NCBI RefSeq assembly: GCF_000003855.2
Contig: NW_003101669.1
Location: 179,740-243,739 of the forward strand
Length of the DNA stretch: 64,000 nt
DNA from: Blastomyces gilchristii SLH14081
Lineage: Eukaryota; Ascomycota; Eurotiomycetes; Onygenales; Ajellomycetaceae
Direction of reading: 5' to 3'
A model generated the notes under the pieces. The model worked only from the letters and a program-made list of their open reading frames with translations. It was not told the DNA's origin and ran no database searches. Positions 12,510 to 23,798 of the stretch are shown in pieces. Made by a program: the position numbers and the translations under genes. Position 1 is the first letter of the stretch. The number at the start of each line of letters is the position of its first letter.

Positions 12510-14556
12510 ATGTCACAATATAGTGTTATGGATGACCTTGATCATGGTCTAGACCACGAGTCTTACGATGGCACCTACACTGACCAGGGAATGGATAATG
12601 GTTATACCGGCCAACAAAATCGCGAAGACACCATCGATAGATTCCTACGACCTCTCATGGTATCAGACAACACTCTGCATGAACTCGCCTGCCGCTTCCG
12701 ACATATATACCGCGATCTTGCTCGAACCTCATCCCAACAATTTCTACCCACTCCAGTAACAAGACTACCGACCGGTCAGGAAACCGGCAGATATTTGGCG
12801 ATTGACGTTGGGGGGACAAATCTTAGAGTGGCTTTCATTGAACTATTGGGGGAGTCGAAGGATGGAGATGCGACGAACTCCAACTCTCCGACATCACGTG
12901 ACACAATGCGAAGAGCGCAGAGACAACGGGTGAATCGGACATTAGAAAAGATATGGCCTATAGGGGAGCATCTGAAGAGGGACCAGGCGGAAGATTTGTT
13001 CTTATGGATTGGCGATTGTATGGCGGAGGTGGTGGCGGAAAGCTTAGCGCCGAATCTGGCGAGCGGTACCCCTATCCCGGAGGAGCTCGAAATGGGCATT
13101 ACGTTCAGTTTTCCAATGATGTAAGTGCTACCCTTCAGTTTTCCTATTTTTTTTATTTTTTTTTTTAACATTCTTTTTATTTTTTTTATTTTTTTTGTTT
13201 TTCTTCCAATCATGTTCACTTTGTATTGTTGGATACAGGGTGCCCTTCCTTTAGACTCGGTCGGCGGAGCAGTGGTTTGCTTCAATACTAACCGTGAACA
13301 ATAGGCAAGAGTCAATCCAGGAAGCGCGGCTTATGCCAATGGGAAAAGGCTTTGCGATAACTTCAAATCTCGATTTAGGCCGTATTCTGCTGGCGGGCTA
13401 TGATAGGCATACAAGACGACCATTTGGAGAAGAAGAGCAGTCGGCTAAGCGACGAAAACGCTTTGCGCTACCAAAACTAAAGATTGCCGCAATTACCAAT
13501 GATACAGTTGCTACTCTAGCATCGCTGGCCTATCTGGTGAAATCCCTACCGAACAGCCGTGTTGCGATGGGTATAATTGTTGGGACCGGTTGCAATGCCA
13601 CGATTCCCATGAGCTTGAAAGATCTGCACGAATCTAAGGCAAAACACGTTTCATCGCGACACCCGGACGCTGTCGAAACGATAATTAACACTGAATGGAC
13701 CATTAATGGTGCTGCACCACCCCTCCGTGAACTCAACATCACTACAAAATGGGATACAAAATTAGATGAGGCCTGCGCCCGCCCGGGCTTCCAACCTTTT
13801 GAGTACATGACTGGCGGCCGTTATATTGGCGAACTGGTCCGGATTATATTTTACGACTATCTAACGAACGTAGTTGGTCTATCGAAGAAGGAACTACCAG
13901 CGAATCTTATCCAGGAGTACGCTCTCACCACCACCTACCTATCACAATCTGTTGCTCAAATACAATCGGACTCCGAGCTGGTGCGATACCTCACGGAAAC
14001 CTTGCCCCCACCCGAATCCAGCGATTGGAGCTGGGATAATAATTCGGCGCGGGCATTCCGAAGAGTTTCCCAGGTTGTCCAGACACGGTCTGCAGGACTA
14101 ATTGCCGCCGCTGTCGTTGGCCTGCTGGCATGTAAGGGGGAGCTCAAGCTGCGTGATTACAACGATCCAACTCCGCGACCAGAACTACACGTTATGAATC
14201 CGTCCCTCAACAACGGAGCCTCCCCAAACGATATCGTAAATGCCGTGAACTCCAAACTAGCCGCCCATGGTGCTGCTGCGGCTGGTAAGACTGGTAGCGA
14301 CGACCGTAGTGTTCCTATCATCGACTCCGTGCCATCTAACTGGCAGTCCGGACCGGAGGAACTAGTTGTCGCGTATACGGGTGGCATCATTCAGCGGTAT
14401 CCGCGTTTCAAGGAGACCTGCCAACAATACATTGACCGATTGGTGATCTGGGATGGCCCACAGGAGAGTGGCAAGTCAGTGTTTCTCCGGGAGGCGTCGG
14501 ATGGCGGTATTATCGGAGCTGGTGTCTTAGCTGGTATGCTTACTGGAAACAGATGA
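12510..14556 (+). CDS. hxkD: Atypical hexokinase, XprF/HxkD type
   Basis: Two exons, 12,510-13,120 and 13,305-14,556, encode about 620 residues. The intron has a GTAAGT donor, an unusual T-rich body and an ATAG acceptor after TACTAAC. The hexokinase fold is visible: phosphate-binding IDVGGTNLR with Asp99, ITFSFPMMQ, TNDTVAT with Asp270 at the usual catalytic position, and IIVGTGCNA. Sugar-contact motifs are altered: the segment after SFP lacks the usual G-x-LI-x-WTKGF form (here LMPMGKGF), and NTEWG reads NTEWT. Length and these changes fit the XprF/HxkD family (about 615 residues in Aspergillus nidulans) better than the shorter HxkC. In Aspergillus, XprF is a regulator that restrains extracellular protease production during carbon starvation and lacks normal hexokinase activity; the same role here is inferred. 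The first 40 residues are acidic and probably disordered. Confidence 0.88.
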
Positions 14557-15472
14557 CCAGAGAAGTGATGGGCGTGGTGATGCCAGAAAAGCGGGCGTGT
14601 CAGGAGCTTTTGAGAGGTTCCGTGAGCCGAAAAAACGTTCGGAAGCGTGACAGGCTAAATGCACATGAACTGGTGAATTGTGTGGTTAGGGATACCAGAT
14701 GGAGTTTCCACCCTTTGTTTCCTCCCTACTTTCATTTCTTCTTTCCTTCCTGCGTACGCCTATTCCCCTCACTTTCCTATCTCTAAAGGTTGGTAAAACC
14801 GTGAAAGGCCTACTAAAACTGCTTCGTCTTGCCATTGGTTATTTGTTGATCTTTGATTGATAACTGCATAAAAGTTGCGAGACCTCTGGTGTTTTGTTCA
14901 CCTTTTTTTTTTTTTTTTTTAATTTTCTCAGTTCTGGCGCTTCTATTTATTAATCACGTTTTTCTCTATGGCGCCGGTGCGTGTAACCCAACAAGCTTCT
15001 ACAAGCTCCTCGTTCTATTTCTCACTCTCCTTTGCCCCTTTCCCCTTGCCCTTTCGGGCCTTTGTCCCTCCTTTTATGTCCATTTATCGTTTCATTTCTT
15101 CCATTCTGGCGAAGTTTTATTTTTTCTGTATGCATGTGTCCATGAACACTTCGGCGACTGACATAGATACCGCATTTCTATCTTATTGTTTAAATTGTTT
15201 GATATCTGTGATCGGGCCCTGGGGAATTGGAGTTTAATCAAGCATGATTAAAAATGACAAAGTTCCTGAAATATTCCGGCCGCACGACCAATTTATCTGA
15301 CAGAAAGGGAACTGCTGCAGCAGCAGCATGCATCGGACGGTCTAAAATTAGAAAGTTAGCCTCTCAAGCACACACAAATGGACCCTAGGTCCGGCCCATT
15401 TTGTTTTACAGCTTGGATATTTTGGACGATAGGTCGGTACTTGTTCATGCACATGTAGGAGGAGGATATGGA
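14557..15472. other. 3' flank of hxkD and intergenic DNA
   Basis: After the hxkD stop codon the plus strand stays pyrimidine-rich with a long T-run at 14,902-14,920, consistent with a 3' untranslated region. Short open frames at 14,853-15,237 are built from T- and C-rich sequence and resemble no protein. A CAGCAGCAG stretch lies near 15,318. No gene is supported. Confidence 0.55.
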
Positions 15473-15582
15473 TTCGTACGTAGCATCCTCAGGCTCTAAA
15501 AATCTTCAAGGGCGGTCCAGCCTTGCGTTCGTACGTAGCATCCTCAGGCTCTAAAAATCTTCAAGGGCGGTCCAGCCTTGCG
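15473..15582. repeat. Perfect 55-bp tandem duplication
   Basis: Bases 15,473-15,527 are repeated without change at 15,528-15,582. The unit starts TTCGTACGTAGCATCC and ends CCAGCCTTGCG. The lack of any difference between the copies points to a recent event. It lies in non-coding DNA, so no coding effect is expected. Confidence 0.95.
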
Positions 15583-16484
15583 TGGCCCCTAACATATTTT
15601 GTCCAATAGAGATTTTTTACGAGGTGAGGGGATGGCTCGTAAAGATAGATCAGCAGTTCGGTTTGATAACTAGGATCAATTCCTTTAGATGGCCGATGAT
15701 AAGCGATAATCTACTATATCTTATTCTAAGTTTCTATATCATCTGAGTTGAATTGTTGAAGATATTCATGTTTTTCAAGAAGTATTTTTGTGATGATATT
15801 TTGTCAGTTTGTATCACGTTAGTTAAATAATTCCACTATATATATCACAATATCTACATCTCAGCCTAAATGAACTATTAAGCTCAACAACGGCTTTACA
15901 AATTAACTATAGCAATTTATATGATCTATTTCATCTATTAAAGATCAATGTTTAATGTAAATATCTTCCTGCACTGTTGAAGAACTGTGTAATATAGATC
16001 TGGTGGCCGAGCGTTCGGTGGGCGCTGGTAGGTAGCTGCTCGGCTACAGTCACGTGTCCCACATTCTAGTTACATGGCGTATCATCGCCAAAGAAGTACG
16101 TACCGTACAGTAACTTACCGTACCTCCAGACAAGGTGTGGTTATTATGATGCAAAACGAACCAATGGCATCTGACATTCGAATGAAAGCTGGGTGGGGTG
16201 GCGCGGAATGAGCTGGAGGATAGTGGGACCAGCGAGGAACTTCCCAGGCTACTGTAACCTTATTTTATGAAAGGTGGAGTAACTTCTGTGCCTGGAAATA
16301 TCTCAAGGCGAGCTCATGAGTCGCATTGAAGATATCGTACAGCACGAATCGAAGTTTTGAGAAGACGATTACCCTGCGGCCGGGTTTGCTAGCCTCAATG
16401 TTCTTGGTCTTGCTCTGGTTTGTTGGACTACTACATGTTGAATTGAGATTCCATGGCATTCTGGCCTAATAGCTTACGTCCCAC
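15583..16484. other. Gene-free DNA with a small AT-rich patch
   Basis: Bases about 15,690-16,000 are AT-rich and CpG-poor, similar in style to the RIP block at the left end, and may be a small degraded transposon fragment. The rest has normal composition, with short GTACGTACC/TACCGTACC-type repeats near 16,096-16,130. I see no gene. Confidence 0.5.
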
Positions 16485-18060
16485 TTACCACGATTCACAA
16501 AACTGTTCTCCGCGCTTAATCTCTGCCAGACATCGAGCGATGGTGGAGGATATAGTACCTCTCCGCGGTCTTTGTTCGGATCCGTTCCCCCCAAATCTGG
16601 AATCCGGTAGACGAGGGTTGATGACGAAAACCAACACTGCGATGATGATAATGTTATCACGGCGACCGTTGTATTCGAGCCAGGGTTGTATACCAACAGT
16701 CGTGGGTTCCGCAGATGATAAGGAAATTCGAGAGCTGCACGATCTCGTCCTCCATATCCGGATATCTATCCAGCGCATAGCCCATGGCAACCGTCGCGGA
16801 TGCATTAAGATAAAATCCGAGAAGGACGAGTCCCAGACATGGGACAATCCAATGAAGACTGTTATCTGCCCCTAAGCCGTACAGCAGGACTCCACCTGCT
16901 CCGGTGAAAGGCATGAGGAGATAAGCCCAAAGTCTGTGTTCCGGCTCATAAATGCCACCCTGTCTTTTGGAAAGGCGCAGAAGCAGCCAGTCGGTGAATA
17001 GCCCGCCCCAGAGAGAGCCGAATGTGGCCCCGATTAGCAGGGCCAGGGTCATCAAACCAAGTGTCGACGGACTAAAGTTGTATGGTGGCTCCGCGAAGAA
17101 GGCAGCAAAAGTTGTCAGGACCAACATGACCACAAACCAGCCCAGACTGAATTGGATATTCGTCCAAGTGGGTGCCGGCAATACGATTAACTCGAACATG
17201 GAAAATGTTAACCTCCAGTATCCGATCTTAACGTCGTGGTTCCTTCTGGAGAGGGACATTCTTTTGAGATATGGAAGGGGTTGATCGTCCGGTGTGGGAG
17301 CCTTGGATTAGGGCAAAGGATCGGGAACCCTTCTCTGCATCATGGTGAAATGCCTGCTTGTTTTCCTGGGCCTGTGTTGGCTCCATGTCATGTCGCGTGA
17401 GGTTGCGCGCTTCATTCAAAATCGTTCCTGGCGAAAGAAGTTTCGTCGGCAGTGAAAACGAACAGGAGCGTCACGAGTCCAAAGAAAATGAGAAGATACT
17501 GGAAACACCATTCCCATCCCTGGGCATCTGCTATGTACCCTGCTGCCAGAGGTGGAAGAAAGTTACCGGCCACAATGACGAGCACGAATATACTGATCGC
17601 ATTCCCTTTTTCGTGGAGAAAAGAATCATCTAGAAATGCCACATTGATTGTTGAGTAGAGTTTGATATCCGTCATCATGCGCCCAAACACAAGACCAATC
17701 AGGATCAGGAGTGACCTCAAGAGGAAAGGAAGCCTTCTTCCATATTTAGTGGCCCATGGTTGCATGAATAGGATACCAACACCGCACATCAGCACCAGGA
17801 GAGCCTGTCCGTAGGTCAAAATGGTATAGTTCGTGTTGAGCGCCAAAGTCCAGACACCCAAGACTGACGCCGTCTAGACGATGCTAAAAGAATCATGGTC
17901 AGAATGGAAGAGTCGCTGTCTTTTTCTGCAGTTGCGGATCTCACCATTCATTCGCCAAAAATCCCCACGAGATAATTATATATAATGCCAAATCTTCTTT
18001 CCCTTGGACCAGTTCTAGCTCGTGGATCAACCTCATGGCATCGGCACCCAGGAGAAGCAC
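16485..18060 (-). pseudogene. Frameshifted MFS transporter pseudogene
   Basis: Minus-strand translation in several frames gives consecutive parts of one major facilitator superfamily transporter. From about 18,060 there is a short N-terminal part and first membrane helix, then a possible intron ending CTAG before TASVLGVWTL. Bases 17,861-17,412 encode helices with the loop KYGRRLPFLLR and the segment GGN-like AGNFLPPLAAGYIADAQGW. Bases 17,419-17,228 encode a central cytoplasmic loop in another frame. Bases 17,259-16,700 encode the second half, with GGIYEPEHRLW, a motif shared by many fungal MFS permeases. A one-base shift near 16,710 moves the frame again into GIQPWLEYNGRR. At least three frame breaks and a short deletion after FGRMM rule out a functional protein, unless several are assembly errors. 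Substrate unknown. Confidence 0.8.
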
Positions 18061-18179
18061 CAGGTTGTATGTAGGTGTATGTACAACTTGCACATTCAAC
18101 ATTGTGAAACTCAAGTTCCCTGATAAATTTGCATGCAGGTATCACAAACTGCATCAGTCTATTGAATTGGGATCATGAG

Positions 18180-18770
18180 AAGGCTCAGAGCTCACTGTAA
18201 GATGTCTTGTCTCTCTATTGATAATTTTCCATCATTAGAGATGAAGTCAATGCTTTGATATCATTACATATTCAATGCTGCCAGGTTTCCTTGCTGACAA
18301 GTGTTGACTAAGTCATAACTGAAACTATACACTTTCTTATCTTTCTGTTCACAATCAGTAGTCTCAAAGTGCTGATATTCACTATAATTCTGCTGTTTCA
18401 AATTTCTGTAAGCTTCATCAGAAGAGACTTCACTGCTGACTCTCTCTTTTCTCATATCTTTTAATACACCGACTTCTCTCTGAGATTGGTTTAGATAAGA
18501 GTCAGATATACTTGAACTTATCTTCTTTTTCAGATGCTGTCATTCATATTAGTATGTCTGATCAATATGTTCAATTCAATGAAAACAGATAGGTTATTCT
18601 CATATAATGTACTTGAAACTCTAGACAGTCTCAACATACATGTGAATTGTGAGGTAATAATTGAAGCTCATTCATATCTGAACTGCTTATTGTTGCAGAA
18701 AGCGAGAGAAAGCAAGAGATATAAAAAGTCACAGATCTGTCACAGTCATTTTTGAACCTGATAGTTTGTC
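18180..18770. mobile_element. Small AT-rich, RIP-like block
   Basis: This 0.6-kb stretch is AT-rich and nearly lacks CpG, in contrast to both neighbours, and matches the left-hand RIP block in style. It ends where the truncated dimethylformamidase-like frame ends. It is probably a degraded transposon fragment that inserted into or replaced part of that gene. I could not identify an element family or a target duplication, and a 63-codon minus-strand frame inside it has no recognisable domain. Confidence 0.5.
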
Positions 18771-18794
18771 CTTGACAATAAAGAAACCATGGCG

Positions 18795-19184
18795 CTAGTA
18801 GACGCGGCCATGGAATTCTTGTATGGGAATGATAACAAGATAAAATGCAAACTCCCATTTGCCTTCTTCCAGATGAATCGAGAGGGCCTCCGGCCAACCG
18901 CAGCCCACAGCGTAAGCATCATGTGGGGTATCGCACGTTCTGCCAGGTAGGCTAGTCCTTAGAAAAACGAACTTGGGTTGATATCCGTCCCGTATGATCT
19001 CAATGTCGTATTTTTCCGCCGTGGTATGCGTTTTCAGAGACACGGTATCACCTTCGTCATAAGAGAACCTGTCACAATATACCCAGGCGTCAGGTTCGCC
19101 TCGGTACATACCTGGTTTCTCAACCAAGCCCCCAGGCGAGATCATGCATAGTCTGCTTCCATATGGGGTCTTACTTGCTCTCAA
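18795..19184 (-). pseudogene. Truncated N,N-dimethylformamidase-like gene
   Basis: A 130-codon minus-strand frame resembles the N-terminal part of fungal relatives of the large subunit of N,N-dimethylformamidase. Recognisable pieces are ISPGGLVEKPGMYRGEP, YCDRFSYDEGDTVSLKTHTT, KYDIEIIRDGYQP, and PHDAYAVGCGWPEALSI. Family members are several times longer, and here the frame stops right after FHGRVY, next to the AT-rich block at 18,180-18,770. The frame opens with TTG rather than ATG, so the true start, if any, was upstream in a lost exon. It is a gene fragment. The enzyme family hydrolyses small amides; the substrate of the ancestral enzyme cannot be told. Confidence 0.72.
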
Positions 19185-22100
19185 GATGAATCCATGTTGC
19201 GTTCAAAGCTGTGATAACAAAAAAAATAAAACTAAAAATAAAACTAAACGAGAGAGAAGGTGATTGTTGAGTGTTGGAATATCAATTGGTGATCAGTCTC
19301 CTCCTAAGCTTGATATACATGTCCAGAAAGGATTGAGCGGATGGGCATGTTGTGCTAAGAGGATCCGCGCCATGCGAGGACGGAGCATCCATCTCACGGA
19401 GTGCAGAGTAAGGGCCAGAGAGAGGGGGTGATATCCTGGTAACCTCGGAAGATGTTTTGGAATATCAGCCGGGATGCTCGATATTCTTCGGCTCTGCCAA
19501 ACCTATGACTACCGTGATCGCAATCAGCCTGTAGTTCACCCGAGTAATTTAAATCCACCTTCCAGTTAACTGATTGTTTGGTGAGGCAGAAGAACACTCA
19601 ACCTTGAGCCCTCGATGTCTTGGTTGTTGTGATCTTCCCCTCAACTCAATCCGTAAGTAAGGGGAATACTAGTAACTAACTACCTGTGCCAAGCACGGAG
19701 TATTTTAACTTATTAGTTATTAGTGAATGCGCCCGCCCTGGGCGTGCTTGGCGCGGTTAATCTCTACAATGTATCAAACTTACTACAGTACTTCTGTTAG
19801 AACACATATGAACTAATAATAAGTGAAAAGTGGCGGGAGTAAATACAGATACTGCCATTACTATCTACCAATGCTGCCACCATGTTCACAACTATATACA
19901 TCTTGCCTGCCTCCACCAGCTCAAAATCGCCAGAGGCCCCAGCATTGTACCTAGGCCGTTATCCTACCCTAATTCCTTCATATCTGAATATCCACCTGTG
20001 AACCCTAATGAGGGCAGATACTTGGTAGCACGTACTTCGTGGTCGTCTCGCACCCGATCCGGCAAGTGGTAGGACATGGCCTGAGAAGAGTCACGGTGGG
20101 AGTCTTCGGGCATGACAAGGTTGGACACGGAGTGGTAGAGGTTGTGATGCTGATGCACGGGTTGACAATGCATGTCGTCCCCGAGCAGGGTTGGTCAACA
20201 GTGGTTGTATGGGTGTAGCAGGGTTCGGGGCACTGTGCCGGCGGAGTGATTCTTGCATCTGCGGGAGCGGGGCTAGCGGAGCTGTACGTGCCTCTGGGGT
20301 TAGCTTTATTGGGGAGGGCTTTGGAGATTGGGCGATGAAGTTGACAGGCAAGATGAAAGAGTTCAAATGAAAAGGGAGTGATATGGCAAAGAAACGGAGT
20401 GTGTCAAGTATATAGTATTATATTTCAAACATTAACCAATGTCTACTTAACACACCTGAAGGGTGCAAAAGCTAGGGCTAGCGTGAACAAGACTCCAAAG
20501 GATGCCTTCATTTTTATAGCAGGGCAAAGATTTGAAACTGCGGAGAATGTTTTATCGTTGTCGAAGTTGGGGCCCCGTTGAGGAACGAAGATAAGTCTGA
20601 TAACGATTATGGATCAAAGCATTAAAGCTACGATGAGCTGGGAGCTTCCCTCCTTTTATCTCCTGGTCTGAGGAGAATATCATCTTCAACGCACCGCCTT
20701 GGTTAGACCAATAACTGGCATGGATTGGTAAAGTCAAGCCAACAAAGATCATGACATGAATAGATTGCGAAACGTGCTTCGCCCCCCAGACAATGATACA
20801 GATGCTTAGAATGCATACAATCACTGCACTAAAGACCTAGAATGCATATTAGTCGACATGGTCAGCAAGCATGGTGATGGAGGGCTCTATAGCGCGTCGT
20901 GATTTCTTAGGCATAAATGTCCTTGAAACGGTTGGTTTGAAGGCTCACACCAAAAGTGAATGTGTCTCAATCAGGGTTTTGGGCGGTGCAGCTCTCCTTC
21001 GAAAAGCTCCTCTTCAGGGTCCTTGGTCGATTTGACAAAAAGATATCTTGGATATCTTAGACGCTGACCACCTCAAAAGGAATCGGATGTAATTAGCATA
21101 TTATTAAGCTTTGTTGCCAGCGGAAGGTCGACTTAAGTTTGTGAGGCTGAGTCGAAACTAAGACATAACATACTCAACGAGCCGAGCTAATGTTTGCTCA
21201 TGTTCACTACCCAGCCAAAGGTTCGTATTTTTCGACAAGCTCAGTCTTACATTTTACTGAAGCCTGGATTTATTCAGATGTTTTCGGATCTTGTTTGGAT
21301 GAGTGCAGATCCCAGATCCTCGTGTCTGCGGTTTGGCCTCGTAACTTTGGCAGATGGGGTATGGTGACGTGAAAACGGAAGCTCGTCCAGAAGTGTCAGC
21401 CACAATGGGTAAGAGTTTGTTGCTTCTTAAAGCGTGTGGACTAGAAAGAAATAAAGATGTCATATCCAACGTTGATCCATCCCGTCAAGCATTGGGAAGT
21501 GCAAGCATGGAGGAAACGGCAGTATCCCTTGTACAAACCGTGCTCACATGGTTGAAATACCACCACATGAATGTCAACGTGCCCACACTGATTCATCTAA
21601 AATTCTGATACTCCAGTCGCCAAACTTTTATTGAAGCTTTTCATTCGGGTAGCAGCGATTGGATGTTGTGGTGTTCTTAGGATAGATTCGGAACTTCTAA
21701 TTGGCAAACTCTGAACGCAATCTCATTCTCCACCTTCTTGCGGAAGGAATTGCGCTCCTCTGGATTGTCAATGGGAATTATTGAAAGCACCGAGTTATGA
21801 CGATACCATTCTTTGGAGCTTTGGGAAAGATAGGCTAGAATCATACACTTTGCTTCGCCAAACGGAATGTATCTTGGAAGGTTGAAAAGTATAGAAACGG
21901 AAATGTATGGTTCCTTAATTCTAGGTTCTTATGAGCGAACGCTCTGCTTTGAGGATGCCTTTCTGGGTGAAATGATCTGGTATCGAACCTTAGTAAAAAA
22001 GTTTCATCGATCCTGGTCGTTGTTCAGATTAATGCTCAGTCTTTTGGAGTGCATTTTGCCTGTGAAACTCATAGACACGGCCCTGTTGATTTCGCACGCT

Positions 22101-23316
22101 GCGTTGCCAAGTCTGCCTAATTATTATGTGGTTGTCTGAACCTGACTGGATTCGAAAACTCTGCAAAGCTGAGAGCAAGCCTTCTGTCTGCGTATTCGCC
22201 AAGAAGTTAGCAAGTTTCTGGCCTTGGATAACGGGCTTGCGACAAGATACTGCTTCTCCAAATACGAAGGTTCCAATTGGGATGGGTCAACGTACTGTAT
22301 TGAAGGATACAGGATCAACCAAACTCGAGTCCTACTGAATTGTGGAAGTCATTCATTCTTCCACCCCACAAGTCAAAATAACGGACAACGCTCCCGTTGA
22401 AGTATGAAAACAGGAAAATAATACGTTAGGACCAACGGTTGTATTTAAGACTCTGGTGTAAAGTCGAGTCATCTTGTAGACAGGGTTTACCACTAGGCGA
22501 TGTGATACAGGTTGAACGGGAGAGCGGCATTCGCTATGTGCGGGGATGCGATACCATCCGACGAAGATAGTCAAGTAGCCGCCTCGAGCCCCTCATCACT
22601 GACGTTCCCATGCTTGAAGGTGACAAAGTCGTTTCCCTGTGACCAACGATACATATTTCTCCAAATGAGTTTTGGGGTTGCGCAATCAAGACATCGTTCC
22701 ATTCCGTCGACTGATACCTATCTTGTCGGGTCAAAACAATCGAAAAATATTGCTTTGTAGCTGATCGTTTCATGGCCGTAGGTTTCCCACCCTCCAACTC
22801 AGAGCAGATACACCACCTTCGCCCATCACCTTCTCCAGTACAGAGGTAACTAGCGCTGCTGTTTTCGCCTTCCTTTTGGGCAGAGTCTCATTGACTGCTA
22901 TCGGACGGTTAAACGTTTCCGCACAGAGCAGGATTATGCCCACGGGGATGTTGCCAGCTCACGAGACGGTAGTCTTGGTAGACTTGCGAAACTTCCGTCC
23001 CCTGGTCCTTGATACTTCGGATCAAAAGCGTTGGCAGTCAACAGGCACAATGGGTTATGTCATGCATAACTTGGCGCCTACGGAAGAGGAAGGTTCGTGC
23101 GGTAGATACGGTCTCTGCACTAATGTGACATTTTAAAATTTTGGTATCCGATTTTTGCTGCGAGAAAACATGAAGTTGTATCCTTCGTTAAGGTGAAATA
23201 AACCTATCACGTGTGATCAACTGATAGTCACGTGAACGAGCATCTGGATCCATTTGATCTCCCATTCCCATTGAATCATCTGGTGACAATCACAAACACC
23301 CAACCAAGCCGCAACA
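19185..23316. other. Four kilobases without a recognisable gene
   Basis: Many short frames occur on both strands but none has a recognisable domain, a good start context or supporting splice sites. A proline- and histidine-rich minus-strand pair of frames at 20,366-20,091 and 20,173-19,964 reads like one low-complexity protein broken by a frameshift near 20,170. Fragments at 20,824-20,552 (-), 21,354-21,608 (+) and 22,797-22,353 (-) have protein-like composition without a match I recognise. Together with the pseudogenes just upstream this suggests a decayed accessory region. The last 100 bp form the toa2 promoter. Confidence 0.5.
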
Positions 23317-23798
23317 ATGAGTGCCCAGGCATATTATGAGCTTTATCGCGGCAGCAGGTACTGCATGCCATAGCTTACTACACAGGATGAATATAGGCTA
23401 ACACGCCTCGCTTTCTTAGTATTGGCTTGTCCCTCACGGATACGCTTGATGACTTGATCAACGAAGGCCGAATCGAGCCTCAACTTGCGATGAAAATACT
23501 GTCAAATTTCGATCGCGTCATAACAGAGGTCCTTGCAGATAAAGTCAAAGCTAGACTCTCTTTTAAGGTAAGGATACCTCTCCCGGTCCGACCACCTGTC
23601 TCTCATTCTAGAATTAGCACTTGGGCTAATCTTTTGTTATTTCGTCTGAAGGGCCATCTGGATACCTATCGGTTCTGCGACGAGGTCTGGACATTCCTCA
23701 TTAAAGATGCCACTTTCAAGCTCGATAATCAGACCACTGTTCATGCGGATAAGGTGAAAATTGTGAGTTGTAATAGCAAGCGCCCGGGTGAGGTATAA
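23317..23798 (+). CDS. toa2: Transcription factor IIA gamma (small) subunit
   Basis: Three exons (23,317-23,357, 23,420-23,567 and 23,652-23,798) give about 111 residues, the usual length of this subunit. The protein begins [20 protein letters not shown] and continues with [16 protein letters not shown], the N-terminal four-helix-bundle signature. It ends with the beta-barrel segment [19 protein letters not shown] and [11 protein letters not shown], conserved from yeast Toa2 to human TFIIA gamma. TFIIA stabilises TBP on promoters for RNA polymerase II. The first intron has a GTACTG donor and CTTAG acceptor. The second intron is 84 bp, a multiple of three without a stop, so unspliced message would stay open. 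The start is the first ATG in good context (CAACAATG). Confidence 0.95.

Noticed and set aside
14853..15237. Hydrophobic plus-strand frames after hxkD
   Set aside because: They come from T-rich 3' flanking DNA and encode Phe/Leu runs without motif.
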